Shown here: positions 37,118 to 45,116 of the stretch, piece after piece | Position numbering within the stretch: position 1 is the first letter of the stretch | Layout: the number at the start of each line of letters is the position of its first letter | Assembly (NCBI RefSeq): GCF_030845175.1 | Contig: NZ_CP132542.1 | Span: 3,507,501 to 3,571,500 of the forward strand | Direction of reading: 5' to 3' | Origin: Coralliovum pocilloporae | GTDB lineage: Bacteria > Pseudomonadota > Alphaproteobacteria > Rhizobiales > Cohaesibacteraceae | DNA: 64,000 bases | Translations under genes and position numbers: made by a program | Notes under the pieces: generated by a model | Seen by the model: the letters and a program-made list of their open reading frames with translations, nothing else | The model's database searches: none | What the model was told of the DNA's origin: nothing

Positions 37118-37149
37118 CACCCTCCGGATTGCATTCGGAGGGTGTTTTT
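37118..37149 (+). terminator. Rho-independent terminator of the chemoreceptor gene
   Basis: A nine-base-pair stem CACCCTCCG / CGGAGGGTG (loop of nine) is followed by TTTTT on the plus strand. The T run touches the stop codon of the convergent kinase gene. Confidence 0.92.
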
Positions 37150-39151
37150 ATTCTGCCGCCTTGATGTCGATCTCGTTGGACGCAGGCAACCAGATAGAGA
37201 AACAGGCCCCTTCGCCTGACCGGCTCTTAACGGTGATGAGCCCTCCAGCTCTTTGAATGAGAGTCTGACTAATAGAGAGCCCGAGCCCGGTACCTTCACC
37301 AAGTTTGGTGGTAAAGAACGGATCGAACACCGTTTCCAGCTTTTCAGCAGCAATGCCAGGCCCCGAATCCTGCACCAGGATACGTGCCCCTTTCCGCTCG
37401 TCTCGCTCCTCAGAGCCGATATGGATCGATATCAGACCAGGTCCGTCTATAGCCTGAATCGCATTGACCAGAAGATTGATCAGAACCTGCTGCAGCTCGC
37501 CTGTATTGATCTGAACCATAGGCGCATCATGGAACACGCGCTCCAACTCTATCTCTGTTTTGGAGAGCATATGGTCCACAAGCACCAGGCTGTCCTCAAG
37601 AACCGCTTCCACGTCAATAGCTTCTGCATAATCGCTAAAGTCACTGGGACGGGCAAACTGGAGGAGTTTACCGACAATCACATTGATACGATGGACCTGC
37701 TGATCGATAAGCTGCAGCTCTGTCGTCACCTCATCTGTCTGGCCGGACAAGATCTCGCGGATAACATCCAGATTGCCCTGTATCACAGCAACCGGGTTGT
37801 TGATCTCGTGAGCGACACCGGCAGTAATTTCACCGATGGAAGCCAGTTTTTCGGACATAACCAGCTGCTGAAATGTTGCCTCGAGCTTACGATTCGCATC
37901 CCGCAGCTCCTCCGTACGCTCATCAACACGGGAGTTCAGTTCATCAGCCCAGCTTCGCAAGGCATGATCCCGCTCCTGAATCTGGTCAAGCAGTTCATCC
38001 AGATGCCCGGCGACCTGACCGATTTCGTCCCGGCTGTCAATTTTCCCAATCCTCGCTTCCAGATCACCCTTTTCCACCCGGTGCATGATGCGTGTCATGA
38101 TTTCAAGCGGCCGGAAAATGCCACGAGCCATCCGGAGAAAGATCGGTACAGACAGGCCGATAACGATCAAAATACCGAGAATAATCGACAGGTAAGCTGA
38201 CTGCTTGGTGGCCTGAAACGGTTCCTCGAGGAACCCCACATAGAGCATTCCGACCCGTTTACCAAAGCTGTCAGTCAGAGGAAGATAACCGGAAATGTAC
38301 CAGTTGTTGACCACAAAGGCCCGGTCGAGCCAGGTCTTTCCCTCCCCCAGAACCGTGCGTCTTACGATTGCTGAAACCCGGGTACCAAGAGCACGGACAT
38401 TCTCGAACAGGCGCACATTGGTGCTGACACGCACGTCATCGAGAAACAGTGTTGCCGTCCCCGCTCTTGCGCCTTCGGTGCCACTTTCCCGGAACACCAG
38501 GTCGTTGATCGTATCGATAAATTCAAGATTCCGGTTCAGCAGTTTGCCGCCAACAACAATCCCCCCCTGCTCAGGCCATTGAACCGACGTTGCCGTATGA
38601 ATAACCATCCCCCGGTCTTCCACCGTCCTGTTGGTCGGAACAGCAGCCTCGGTCGGTATCAGCGATACCCGCGCCTGAGCTTTGAGAACCGACGAAACGC
38701 CAGCCAGATCATCCGCACTGAAAATATCGATTTCAGAGACAGACGCGCCCGCAAGAGCCTTGGCAATCACGGGCCACCGTTCCGCCTCGTCCGCCGCTGA
38801 ATCCGGTGTCAGATAATAGACAAAATCCAGCCCCAGGGCTTTCTGGCGTTCCTTGAGAAAAGCCTTGAAGACAGCATCCGAAGTGCGGGCGGCCTCCATA
38901 TAGGCGACCGACCCGGCCAGACTGCGCATCTCGTCTGCGCTCGTCGCCATCAACCGGCCAAGATATTGTTCGGCTATTCTGAGATCACTCTCCACATTGG
39001 AGATCAGCAGCTCATCGAACTTTGAAGCCCACCGGTTCATCCCGGCAGCCAGAACAAGCGGCAGAATAATCACAAGCGGCAACAGCGCCAGCACCAGAAG
39101 GCGCAGGCGGACGGATTTCGAAAAAAAGATACGCAGAGGTCCGGGGATCAA
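37148..39151 (-). CDS. Membrane sensor histidine kinase
   Basis: 667 residues. Helix near residues 16-36; a periplasmic Cache-like sensor of about 290 residues; a second helix (about 327-347, AYLSIILGILIVIGLSVPIF); HAMP; a short coiled coil; HisKA with H448 in GVAHEINNP; HATPase with N-box LLVNAIQA, G1 DSGPGI and G2 GTGLGLSI. It converges on the chemoreceptor gene. By position it is the likely partner of the NtrC-type regulator at 33738; the ligand is unknown. Confidence 0.92.
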   Translation of the reverse strand: MIPGPLRIFFSKSVRLRLLVLALLPLVIILPLVLAAGMNRWASKFDELLISNVESDLRIAEQYLGRLMATSADEMRSLAGSVAYMEAARTSDAVFKAFLKERQKALGLDFVYYLTPDSAADEAERWPVIAKALAGASVSEIDIFSADDLAGVSSVLKAQARVSLIPTEAAVPTNRTVEDRGMVIHTATSVQWPEQGGIVVGGKLLNRNLEFIDTINDLVFRESGTEGARAGTATLFLDDVRVSTNVRLFENVRALGTRVSAIVRRTVLGEGKTWLDRAFVVNNWYISGYLPLTDSFGKRVGMLYVGFLEEPFQATKQSAYLSIILGILIVIGLSVPIFLRMARGIFRPLEIMTRIMHRVEKGDLEARIGKIDSRDEIGQVAGHLDELLDQIQERDHALRSWADELNSRVDERTEELRDANRKLEATFQQLVMSEKLASIGEITAGVAHEINNPVAVIQGNLDVIREILSGQTDEVTTELQLIDQQVHRINVIVGKLLQFARPSDFSDYAEAIDVEAVLEDSLVLVDHMLSKTEIELERVFHDAPMVQINTGELQQVLINLLVNAIQAIDGPGLISIHIGSEERDERKGARILVQDSGPGIAAEKLETVFDPFFTTKLGEGTGLGLSISQTLIQRAGGLITVKSRSGEGACFSIWLPASNEIDIKAAE

Positions 39152-39308
39152 GGTTCATTCCTCCCGGAGCCATTTTATACACCCCGTCCCGTGTCACAAG
39201 GCGATTTCCCCGGTTCCTGACATGTCGACCAAGACGTTTCTGTTGACATTGCATCGAAAACCCGAGAAGGCTCCCTCATTCCCTGTTTCTGGCCAATGAT
39301 GGTGCCCC

Positions 39309-39941
39309 ATGTCTGTCGACGTTCTAATCCACGCCCTGATAACGCTGTTTGTTACGATTGATCCAATCGGGATGGCGCCTCTGTTCCTCGCTGTAACGGC
39401 AGGCATGGATGATCAGGCGCGGAAGCAGGTCGCTATCCGGGCTTTCTTTATCTCAACCAGCATTCTTCTGGCCTTTGCCTTTCTCGGCTCATCAATCCTG
39501 AGCGCGATTGGCATCACCCTGCCCGCCTTCCGTATTGCCGGGGGGCTCCTGTTGTTCTGGATAGCCTTCGAGATGGTGTTCGAACGACGTCAGGCCCGGA
39601 AAAGCAAAAGCGCCGAGCGGGCTGTCACGATGGACGAGATCCGCAATGTCTCGGTCTTTCCATTGTCCATCCCGCTGATTGCCGGCCCCGGCGCCATCTC
39701 GGCCATCATCCTGCTGTCAGCCTCATCAACGGACTGGGTATCCCAGGCCGAGGTCATCCTGGCGCTGGTCCTGATGACGCTGGCTGTTCTGGCTGTCTTC
39801 CTGATTGCCCCCAGAATTGAGAAAATCCTTGGTGAAACCGGACGCGTCGTCCTCACCCGGCTCCTCGGACTTCTGCTCGCAGCCCTGTCTGTGCAATTCG
39901 TCGCCGACGGTATTGCTGCCTTTATTCAACAGCAACCGTAA
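39309..39941 (+). CDS. MarC family integral membrane protein
   Basis: 210 residues and about six helices. Family landmarks are present: the start ALITLFVTIDPIGMAPLFLA, FRIAGGLLLFWIAFEMVF and SIPLIAGPGAISAIILLSA. MarC/UPF0056 proteins are inner-membrane proteins of unknown transport function; the old link to antibiotic resistance is not supported. It is divergent from the kinase gene, and its 3' end overlaps the convergent periplasmic protein gene by 20 bases. Confidence 0.93.
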   Translation: MSVDVLIHALITLFVTIDPIGMAPLFLAVTAGMDDQARKQVAIRAFFISTSILLAFAFLGSSILSAIGITLPAFRIAGGLLLFWIAFEMVFERRQARKSKSAERAVTMDEIRNVSVFPLSIPLIAGPGAISAIILLSASSTDWVSQAEVILALVLMTLAVLAVFLIAPRIEKILGETGRVVLTRLLGLLLAALSVQFVADGIAAFIQQQP

Positions 39942-40284
39942 GCTCGACCCCGCCATAACCATGCACCTTGTCATGGGCGCGAACACGGACTTCTGAAATA
40001 TCCGCCGGAATGCGCACACCGCTGAGAGAGCGGGTAAAAGGCTGCTCATTCTCATGGGGGTGATGCAGAATCCGCGTTCCCAACACCGACCCGTCCGGCG
40101 CGACCACATCCCACTTGTCCGCATAGTGATCCCATCCGGTATCATCATGGCGAACAGTCACGGAGAAGCGGTACACACGATCTCCCTCTTTCTGCACACG
40201 CACATCAACCACATCGGCTTCACCCGCCTGGGCGAAAGACAATGTGGTCAGGAGACAAAGGGCCGTCAGGAAAAATCGCATCAT
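39922..40284 (-). CDS. Conserved periplasmic protein of unknown function
   Basis: 120 residues from the second of three consecutive ATG codons (40287, 40284, 40281 are all possible; AGGA is best spaced for the latter two). A signal peptide ends FAQA. The mature part is beta-rich with the block FSVTVRHDDTGWDHYADKWD, VLGTRILHHPHENEQPFTRS and VRVRAHDKVHGYGG, which looks like a small immunoglobulin-like fold. His and Asp are frequent, so metal binding is possible. I recognise no named family. Confidence 0.7.
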   Translation of the reverse strand: MMRFFLTALCLLTTLSFAQAGEADVVDVRVQKEGDRVYRFSVTVRHDDTGWDHYADKWDVVAPDGSVLGTRILHHPHENEQPFTRSLSGVRIPADISEVRVRAHDKVHGYGGVELTVAVE

Positions 40285-40421
40285 CATCAATCCTGTTTAT
40301 TATGTACGAGCACTATACTTGAGCTTTAACCCGATTCGACATACCAGACTTTACATGTGGCTCGGACACACGTCCTGGTGACCACTCATCAGGCTCAAGT
40401 CGAACAGAAGGTAGAGGAATA

Positions 40422-41378
40422 ATGGCAGCAGGCTCAAAAAAAGTCATCATTGCAGCATTGGCCGGCAATGGTCTGATTGCCATTACCAAGTTCATCGCCG
40501 CAAGCATCACCGGCTCCTCTGCCATGTTGTCAGAAGGTATTCACTCACTGGTGGATACAGGCAATCAGGGTCTACTGCTCTATGGCCTCAAGCGATCCAG
40601 CAAACCTGCCGATGAAACACACCCGTTCGGCTATGGCTCAGAGCTTTATTTCTGGGCCTTCGTGGTCGCTATTCTCATCTTCGCCGTTGGCTCCGGTGTT
40701 TCCATCTATGAAGGTGTGCAGAAGGTCCTGCACCCGCATCCGATTTCCGATCCGACTATCGCCTATGGCGTTCTGGCCCTTGCAATTGTCTTTGAATCTG
40801 TTGCCTGGTGGATTGCATACAAGGAATTCAACCGCCGTCGCGGCGACCTCACCATCATGCAGGCTGTGCGACGGTCCAAGGACCCCGCTGTTTTCACAGT
40901 CCTGTTCGAGGATACAGCCGCCATGCTGGGTCTGATTGTTGCAGGACTTGGTATTGCCGGTGCCCAGTTCTTTGCCCTGCCCTGGCTGGACGGTGCAGCC
41001 TCTATCCTGATCGGCCTCATCCTGGCAGCGACTGCCGCTCTGCTCGCCTATGAAACAAAGGGTCTTCTGATTGGTGAAAGCGCCGACCCCGAGGTGATCT
41101 CAGACATTCGCAAGCTGGTGGATGACGTCCCACATGTGGAGCAGGTCAACGAGATGCGGAGCATGCATCTGGGTGCCAATGAGGTACTGCTGGCCCTGTC
41201 ACTTGATTTCCAGGACGACCTGACACCAGGCACTGTGGAACAGACCATCACAGCGCTGGAGCTTTCCATCAAAAAACAGCACCCTCATGTCAGCCGGATA
41301 TTTATTGAAGCGCAATCCAAAGAGCAGCACGAGCAGGTTATCACTCATGATGCAGAGCGTTTAGAAGCACCTCAATAA
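40422..41378 (+). CDS. Cation diffusion facilitator (SLC30A9-like subfamily)
   Basis: 318 residues with about five to six helices and a C-terminal cytoplasmic domain. Helix two carries the metal-site block SEGIHSLVDTGNQGLLLYG and helix five FEDTAAMLGLIVAGLG, where the usual HxxxD is replaced by ED-based residues, a pattern of the ZnT9/SLC30A9-like branch. HPFGYGSELYFWAF follows helix two as usual. The metal cannot be named. Its stop is only 11 bases from the convergent queE stop, with no terminator visible. Confidence 0.92.
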   Translation: MAAGSKKVIIAALAGNGLIAITKFIAASITGSSAMLSEGIHSLVDTGNQGLLLYGLKRSSKPADETHPFGYGSELYFWAFVVAILIFAVGSGVSIYEGVQKVLHPHPISDPTIAYGVLALAIVFESVAWWIAYKEFNRRRGDLTIMQAVRRSKDPAVFTVLFEDTAAMLGLIVAGLGIAGAQFFALPWLDGAASILIGLILAATAALLAYETKGLLIGESADPEVISDIRKLVDDVPHVEQVNEMRSMHLGANEVLLALSLDFQDDLTPGTVEQTITALELSIKKQHPHVSRIFIEAQSKEQHEQVITHDAERLEAPQ

Positions 41379-41389
41379 GATCCAACATT

Positions 41390-42115
41390 TCAGACGCCGC
41401 GTTTGCCGCCCCAGATCACCACATGCAGCTGGGGCAGCACGCTTGCTTTGAACCAGCGATCTTCGGCGACCCGTTCCACCAGCCATTCAAGCTTGCTCAT
41501 GAGGCCATCCTGATCAGGCTCCCCCGGCTGCTCCAGCCCATCCACGTCCCGGTTTCCCGGCTGCAGATAGACCGACAATGATGGATACTGAGCCGCTATC
41601 TGTTTCGCAAACTGATAATCAGTCTCATCAAAGACAACAAACTTGAGAGCACTCTCAGGATGATCACCCGCAGCATCAAGACAGGCTTCTATATCGTGGT
41701 CGCTGAGAGTATGCGCTGAGGATGGCGGCTTGGGGCTGAGTGTCAGATAGTCCAGCTGCGCAAACCAGTCCTTTGCCAGAGAACCCTGGGTTTCCATGGC
41801 AAAACTGTGCCCGCGCTCATGGCCAGCGCGCAACAGACCGCCCAACGGCTGGATAGCCGGATTTCCCCCCGACAGGGTAATCAGGATAGGCTCCCCGCCA
41901 CTCAGGCGCTCCACATCGTCCAGAATGGCTTCTGCTGACATGGGCTTCCAGTCATGACGGAAAGCAGAATCCACTGCATAGATCGTATCGCACCAGGAAC
42001 AGCGGAAATCACAGCCACCAGTCCGTACAAAAACCGTAGGCCTGCCGATCAGAGCACCCTCGCCCTGGATGGTCGGGCCAAAGATTTCACTGATGCGAAT
42101 CCGTTCCGCAGTCAC
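41390..42115 (-). CDS. queE: 7-carboxy-7-deazaguanine synthase
   Basis: 241 residues. QueE is a radical-SAM enzyme that contracts carboxytetrahydropterin to 7-carboxy-7-deazaguanine. It opens [20 protein letters not shown] and has the three-Cys cluster motif [10 protein letters not shown], followed by the [20 protein letters not shown]-binding block. It overlaps queD by four bases and is the last gene of the queC-queD-queE unit. Confidence 0.96.
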   Translation of the reverse strand: MTAERIRISEIFGPTIQGEGALIGRPTVFVRTGGCDFRCSWCDTIYAVDSAFRHDWKPMSAEAILDDVERLSGGEPILITLSGGNPAIQPLGGLLRAGHERGHSFAMETQGSLAKDWFAQLDYLTLSPKPPSSAHTLSDHDIEACLDAAGDHPESALKFVVFDETDYQFAKQIAAQYPSLSVYLQPGNRDVDGLEQPGEPDQDGLMSKLEWLVERVAEDRWFKASVLPQLHVVIWGGKRGV

Positions 42116-42468
42116 GGACGGTACTCCGCCCAGGTCTTGGGCGTTTCACTGACCCGTACCGCTGAGACCTCCGGCCATCGCGCAGACGCCCAGTCAAAAA
42201 GGTGCTTCGCCAGGCGTTCAGCTGTAACCAGATCATCACCCAGCACATCGTTCAGGTGACGGTGATCAAGCTGGCCGTCGATATAGTCTTTCAGGGCTGC
42301 AAGCTCGCGATAGTCCCTGACAAATCCGACGCTGTTCAACACCTCGGACCGGAGTTCGACTTCCGCGATATAATTATGCCCATGAAGCCGTGCACAGGGA
42401 TGGTCTTCCGGCAGACCGATCAACTGATGGGACGCCGAAAAGTGAAACTGCTTCGAGATCGTGTACAT
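42112..42468 (-). CDS. queD: 6-carboxytetrahydropterin synthase
   Basis: 118 residues. QueD turns dihydroneopterin triphosphate into carboxytetrahydropterin, the first committed step to preQ0. Zinc ligands are visible in FHFSASHQL and LHGHNY, with the catalytic region [17 protein letters not shown]. It begins two bases after queC and overlaps queE by four. Confidence 0.96.
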   Translation of the reverse strand: MYTISKQFHFSASHQLIGLPEDHPCARLHGHNYIAEVELRSEVLNSVGFVRDYRELAALKDYIDGQLDHRHLNDVLGDDLVTAERLAKHLFDWASARWPEVSAVRVSETPKTWAEYRP

Positions 42469-42470
42469 GG

Positions 42471-43172
42471 TCAGCGCACCTCGGCAGACGCAATGGCCGC
42501 CCGCCAGAAATCCGGGTCTTCATAGACAGTCGGGTCTTCAGCGCCAGCCAGATCAAAGGCTTCGCGGCGCTCGACGCAGGTGCCGCAGCGGCCGCAGTGA
42601 TGATCGCCACCCTTATAGCAGGACCAGGTCTCAGCAAACGGCACACCCAGCCGCACACCATCAGCTGCAATATCCCCCTTTGAGCGGGTCACATAAGGCG
42701 TATAGAGCGTGATCTCGCCCATCCCCTCAAGAGCTTCATTCTGCATGGCCTGAAAAGCGGCGATAAAGCCGGGACGGCAATCCGGATAGATAAAGTGGTC
42801 GCCACCGTGAACCGCAACCGCGACCGCATCCAGTTTCCGGGCCGACGCGATGCCAAAGGCTATGGTCATCATGATGGCATTACGGTTTGGAACAACCGTC
42901 GCCTTCATGGTTTCCTCGGCATAATGACCATCCGGAACAGCCACATCATCAGTCAGGGCTGACCCGGACAGAAAGGCACCGACGGCGGAGATATCCAGGA
43001 CATCAATCGGCACAGACAGAGCATCAGCTGCAGCGCGCGCGCAATCCAGCTCACGGCTGTGTCGTTGTCCATAGTTAAATGACAGCAGACGAGCGAGCTC
43101 ATGCTCTTTCGCCACATGATAAGCCAGCGTCACAGAATCCATGCCGCCGGAACAGACTACAAGCGTTTTCAT
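42471..43172 (-). CDS. queC: 7-cyano-7-deazaguanine synthase
   Basis: 233 residues from the ATG at 43172 (MKTLVVCSGGMDSVTLAYHV). QueC makes preQ0 with ATP and ammonia. The P-loop SGGMDS and the C-terminal zinc site (CYKGGDHHCGRCGTCVERRE) are intact. AAGGA lies five bases upstream and forms the 3' end of the riboswitch described separately; another ATG at 43178 would overlap that Shine-Dalgarno. The longer upstream reading is spurious. First gene of queCDE. Confidence 0.96.
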   Translation of the reverse strand: MKTLVVCSGGMDSVTLAYHVAKEHELARLLSFNYGQRHSRELDCARAAADALSVPIDVLDISAVGAFLSGSALTDDVAVPDGHYAEETMKATVVPNRNAIMMTIAFGIASARKLDAVAVAVHGGDHFIYPDCRPGFIAAFQAMQNEALEGMGEITLYTPYVTRSKGDIAADGVRLGVPFAETWSCYKGGDHHCGRCGTCVERREAFDLAGAEDPTVYEDPDFWRAAIASAEVR

Positions 43173-43177
43173 ATTCA

Positions 43178-43209
43178 TCCTTGTTTTTACCGGGTAGGCT
43201 GCGACCGGG
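43178..43209 (-). promoter_or_regulatory. preQ1-I riboswitch controlling queC translation
   Basis: Minus-strand RNA starting CCCGGUCGCAGCCUACCCGG and followed by UAAAAACAAGGA. P1 is CCGG (43208-43205) with CCGG (43193-43190). The loop UCGCAG and the tail ACAAGG are identical to those of the preQ1-I riboswitch of Thermoanaerobacter tengcongensis; the loop U and the final loop C match the two preQ1-contacting bases. The tail holds the queC Shine-Dalgarno, so ligand binding should block translation of queC. Confidence 0.8.
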
Positions 43210-43422
43210 CCCGCAGAATGCGGGCGAACTGCCGTGTGATAAACACAACAGACAGCAAAGGCAAGCCGTTCCACTCCACGTCTTCCTGAAAGTCTTTCAG
43301 GCTTTTCAAGCAAGAGTGCACGAAAAACAGCGCATTAAAGCACCAAGGCCGCTACAAGTTAGAAGCCTGGTGCCTTAATGGAACGGCCTGGCTCTTTGAA
43401 AGAGAACAGACGAAACGTCCGT

Positions 43423-44244
43423 TCAGACCATGGCGAAGATACGGGCCGGACCACCCGTACCACCCCTGTGTTTCGGCGCTCCGATAACCAGTGTCGCCCC
43501 CTTCGCCGGAACCTTGTCGAGATTTGCAATATTCTCGATGGCAAAACGACCTGTTGGAAGCCATGCATAATGGGTGGCGAAATTCGACGAGATCCCGTGG
43601 TCAATAGACAGGGTGTCAGAGGCCAGCGACATGGCACCTGTCTCTTCCATCAGCATCTGGGCGGCTTCCACATGGAACCCCGGATAATGCTGCTTGCCTT
43701 CCGCATCCGCATTGCGGAAACCATCACTTCCGGTTTTGCTGCCCCAGCCTGAGTACATGGCCACACAGGCATTGGCCGGAATATCACCATTCTTGCTGAT
43801 CCAGGCTTTCAGGTCATCCGGTGTCACCAGCGTATCCGCATCGTCCGCCGCACGCGCGGCAATATCCACCACGCATAGCGGTGCAATAAGGCTGGACACC
43901 GGGATTTCAGCCACCGACTGGCCATCCTCAGAGAAATGCAGCGGCGCATCAATATGGGTACCGGTATGTTCGTTCAGCTTCATCTCGAGAAGATTGAACT
44001 TGTGCTCAGCCCAGTTGAACTTCTGCTCAAGCGAAATACCGGGCTTGCCGAAATAAGTGGGGAAACCTTCATGAAGTTCATGAGTAAGGTCTTCCACCCG
44101 GTCAAATCCGGACGCAGAGGCCGGAGTAGCAGTCAAGGCCGCAGCTGTGGCAACAGCAGCAGCTCCTGACGCACCAACCTTGAACAGATCACGCCGGGAC
44201 AACATCCGGTCCTTGACGGCATTCATCACGCAGGCATCGCACAT
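43423..44244 (-). CDS. TAT-exported cyclase family (kynurenine formamidase-like) hydrolase
   Basis: 273 residues from the ATG at 44244, six bases after GGGAGG. The N-terminus MCDACVMNAVKDRMLSRRDL places a CxxC motif before a twin-arginine signal (SRRDLFKVG), so the enzyme is exported. The metal-binding signature of the cyclase/formamidase family is HTGTHIDAPLHF; a later SLASDTLSIDHG block also fits. The substrate is not evident. It is alone, 178 bases before the minus-strand terminator of ssb on its upstream side. Confidence 0.9.
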   Translation of the reverse strand: MCDACVMNAVKDRMLSRRDLFKVGASGAAAVATAAALTATPASASGFDRVEDLTHELHEGFPTYFGKPGISLEQKFNWAEHKFNLLEMKLNEHTGTHIDAPLHFSEDGQSVAEIPVSSLIAPLCVVDIAARAADDADTLVTPDDLKAWISKNGDIPANACVAMYSGWGSKTGSDGFRNADAEGKQHYPGFHVEAAQMLMEETGAMSLASDTLSIDHGISSNFATHYAWLPTGRFAIENIANLDKVPAKGATLVIGAPKHRGGTGGPARIFAMV

Positions 44245-44314
44245 ATCTTCCTCCCAGGTAGAAAGGATCAGTTTCCACCCGGACATCAGGAAAGGCAACA
44301 CGCCACAGCCCGGA

Positions 44315-44352
44315 AAACAAAAAACCGCGCTAACAAATATGTCAGCGCGGTT
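44315..44352 (-). terminator. Rho-independent terminator of ssb
   Basis: On the minus strand AACCGCGCT / AGCGCGGTT form the base of a hairpin extended by three further pairs beyond one mismatch, with loop TATT, followed by TTTTTTG. It lies 27 bases after the ssb stop. Confidence 0.9.
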
Positions 44353-44378
44353 GATCGCAAAGATCTGAAATCAGAACC

Positions 44379-44855
44379 TCAGAATGGAATTTCATCATCC
44401 ATATCGCTGGAGAAACCACCACCCTGCTGTGGACCACCATAACCGCCATCATTGCCGCCACCGCCATAATTGGCCGGGGCACCGCCGCCACCGCCAGCAC
44501 CATCACGGCCATCCAGCATCTGGAGTGTCGAGTTGAAGCCCTGGAGGACGATCTCAGTGGAATAACGATCCTGGCCGGACTGGTCCTGCCATTTCCGCGT
44601 CTGAAGCTGACCTTCGATATAGACCTTGGATCCTTTACGCAGATACTGCTCAGCCACACGGCACAGGCCATCATTGAAGATGACCACACGATGCCATTCG
44701 GTCCGCTCGCGACGCTCACCGCTCATCTTGTCACGCCAGCTTTCAGAGGTGGCAATCCGCAAATTGGCAATGGCGCGCCCATCCTGCGTTCTGCGGATCT
44801 CGGGATCAGCTCCCAGATTTCCAACCAGAATGACCTTGTTGACACTACCCGCCAT
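44379..44855 (-). CDS. ssb: Single-stranded DNA-binding protein
   Basis: 158 residues. An OB-fold domain (residues 1 to about 110, opening [20 protein letters not shown], with [20 protein letters not shown]) is followed by a Gly-rich disordered linker ([20 protein letters not shown]) and the acidic tip DDEIPF that recruits partner proteins. It is divergent from uvrA, and a LexA box between them suggests SOS control of one or both. Confidence 0.97.
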   Translation of the reverse strand: MAGSVNKVILVGNLGADPEIRRTQDGRAIANLRIATSESWRDKMSGERRERTEWHRVVIFNDGLCRVAEQYLRKGSKVYIEGQLQTRKWQDQSGQDRYSTEIVLQGFNSTLQMLDGRDGAGGGGGAPANYGGGGNDGGYGGPQQGGGFSSDMDDEIPF

Positions 44856-44985
44856 ATTCCTGCTCCTGCTCGCAACGCTTTTGTCGCCAACCTATACCAT
44901 CACCGCCACAATCCATAGATGATTTGCAGCGGCAAGCCCCTTGTCTCTATTCTTTCCACAAATAACCAGCATGCACAAGCCCATT

Positions 44986-45000
44986 GTTCATGTTATGTTC
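44986..45000. promoter_or_regulatory. LexA (SOS) box between ssb and uvrA
   Basis: The sequence GTTC-ATGTTAT-GTTC matches the alphaproteobacterial LexA consensus GTTC-N7-GTTC exactly. It lies 117 bases before uvrA and 130 bases before ssb on the other strand, a shared control region for two DNA-repair genes. Confidence 0.8.
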
Positions 45001-45116
45001 CATTGTAAAATTGATTCTGTCGAGGCTTTGCTTTTCAGCGATTGAGCTCTATCTATGCCTGATGATCCGCATCGCCGGGTCAAGAGTTATAAAAGACGTA
45101 ATCTGGGGATCGGCAC

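Noticed and set aside
37253..38200. 315-codon plus-strand frame
   Set aside because: Antisense to the histidine kinase, whose motifs are complete on the minus strand.
43285..43301. CCTGAAAG-T-CTTTCAGG palindrome upstream of queC
   Set aside because: Perfect but without T run or a clear promoter beside it; could be an operator or chance, so not called.
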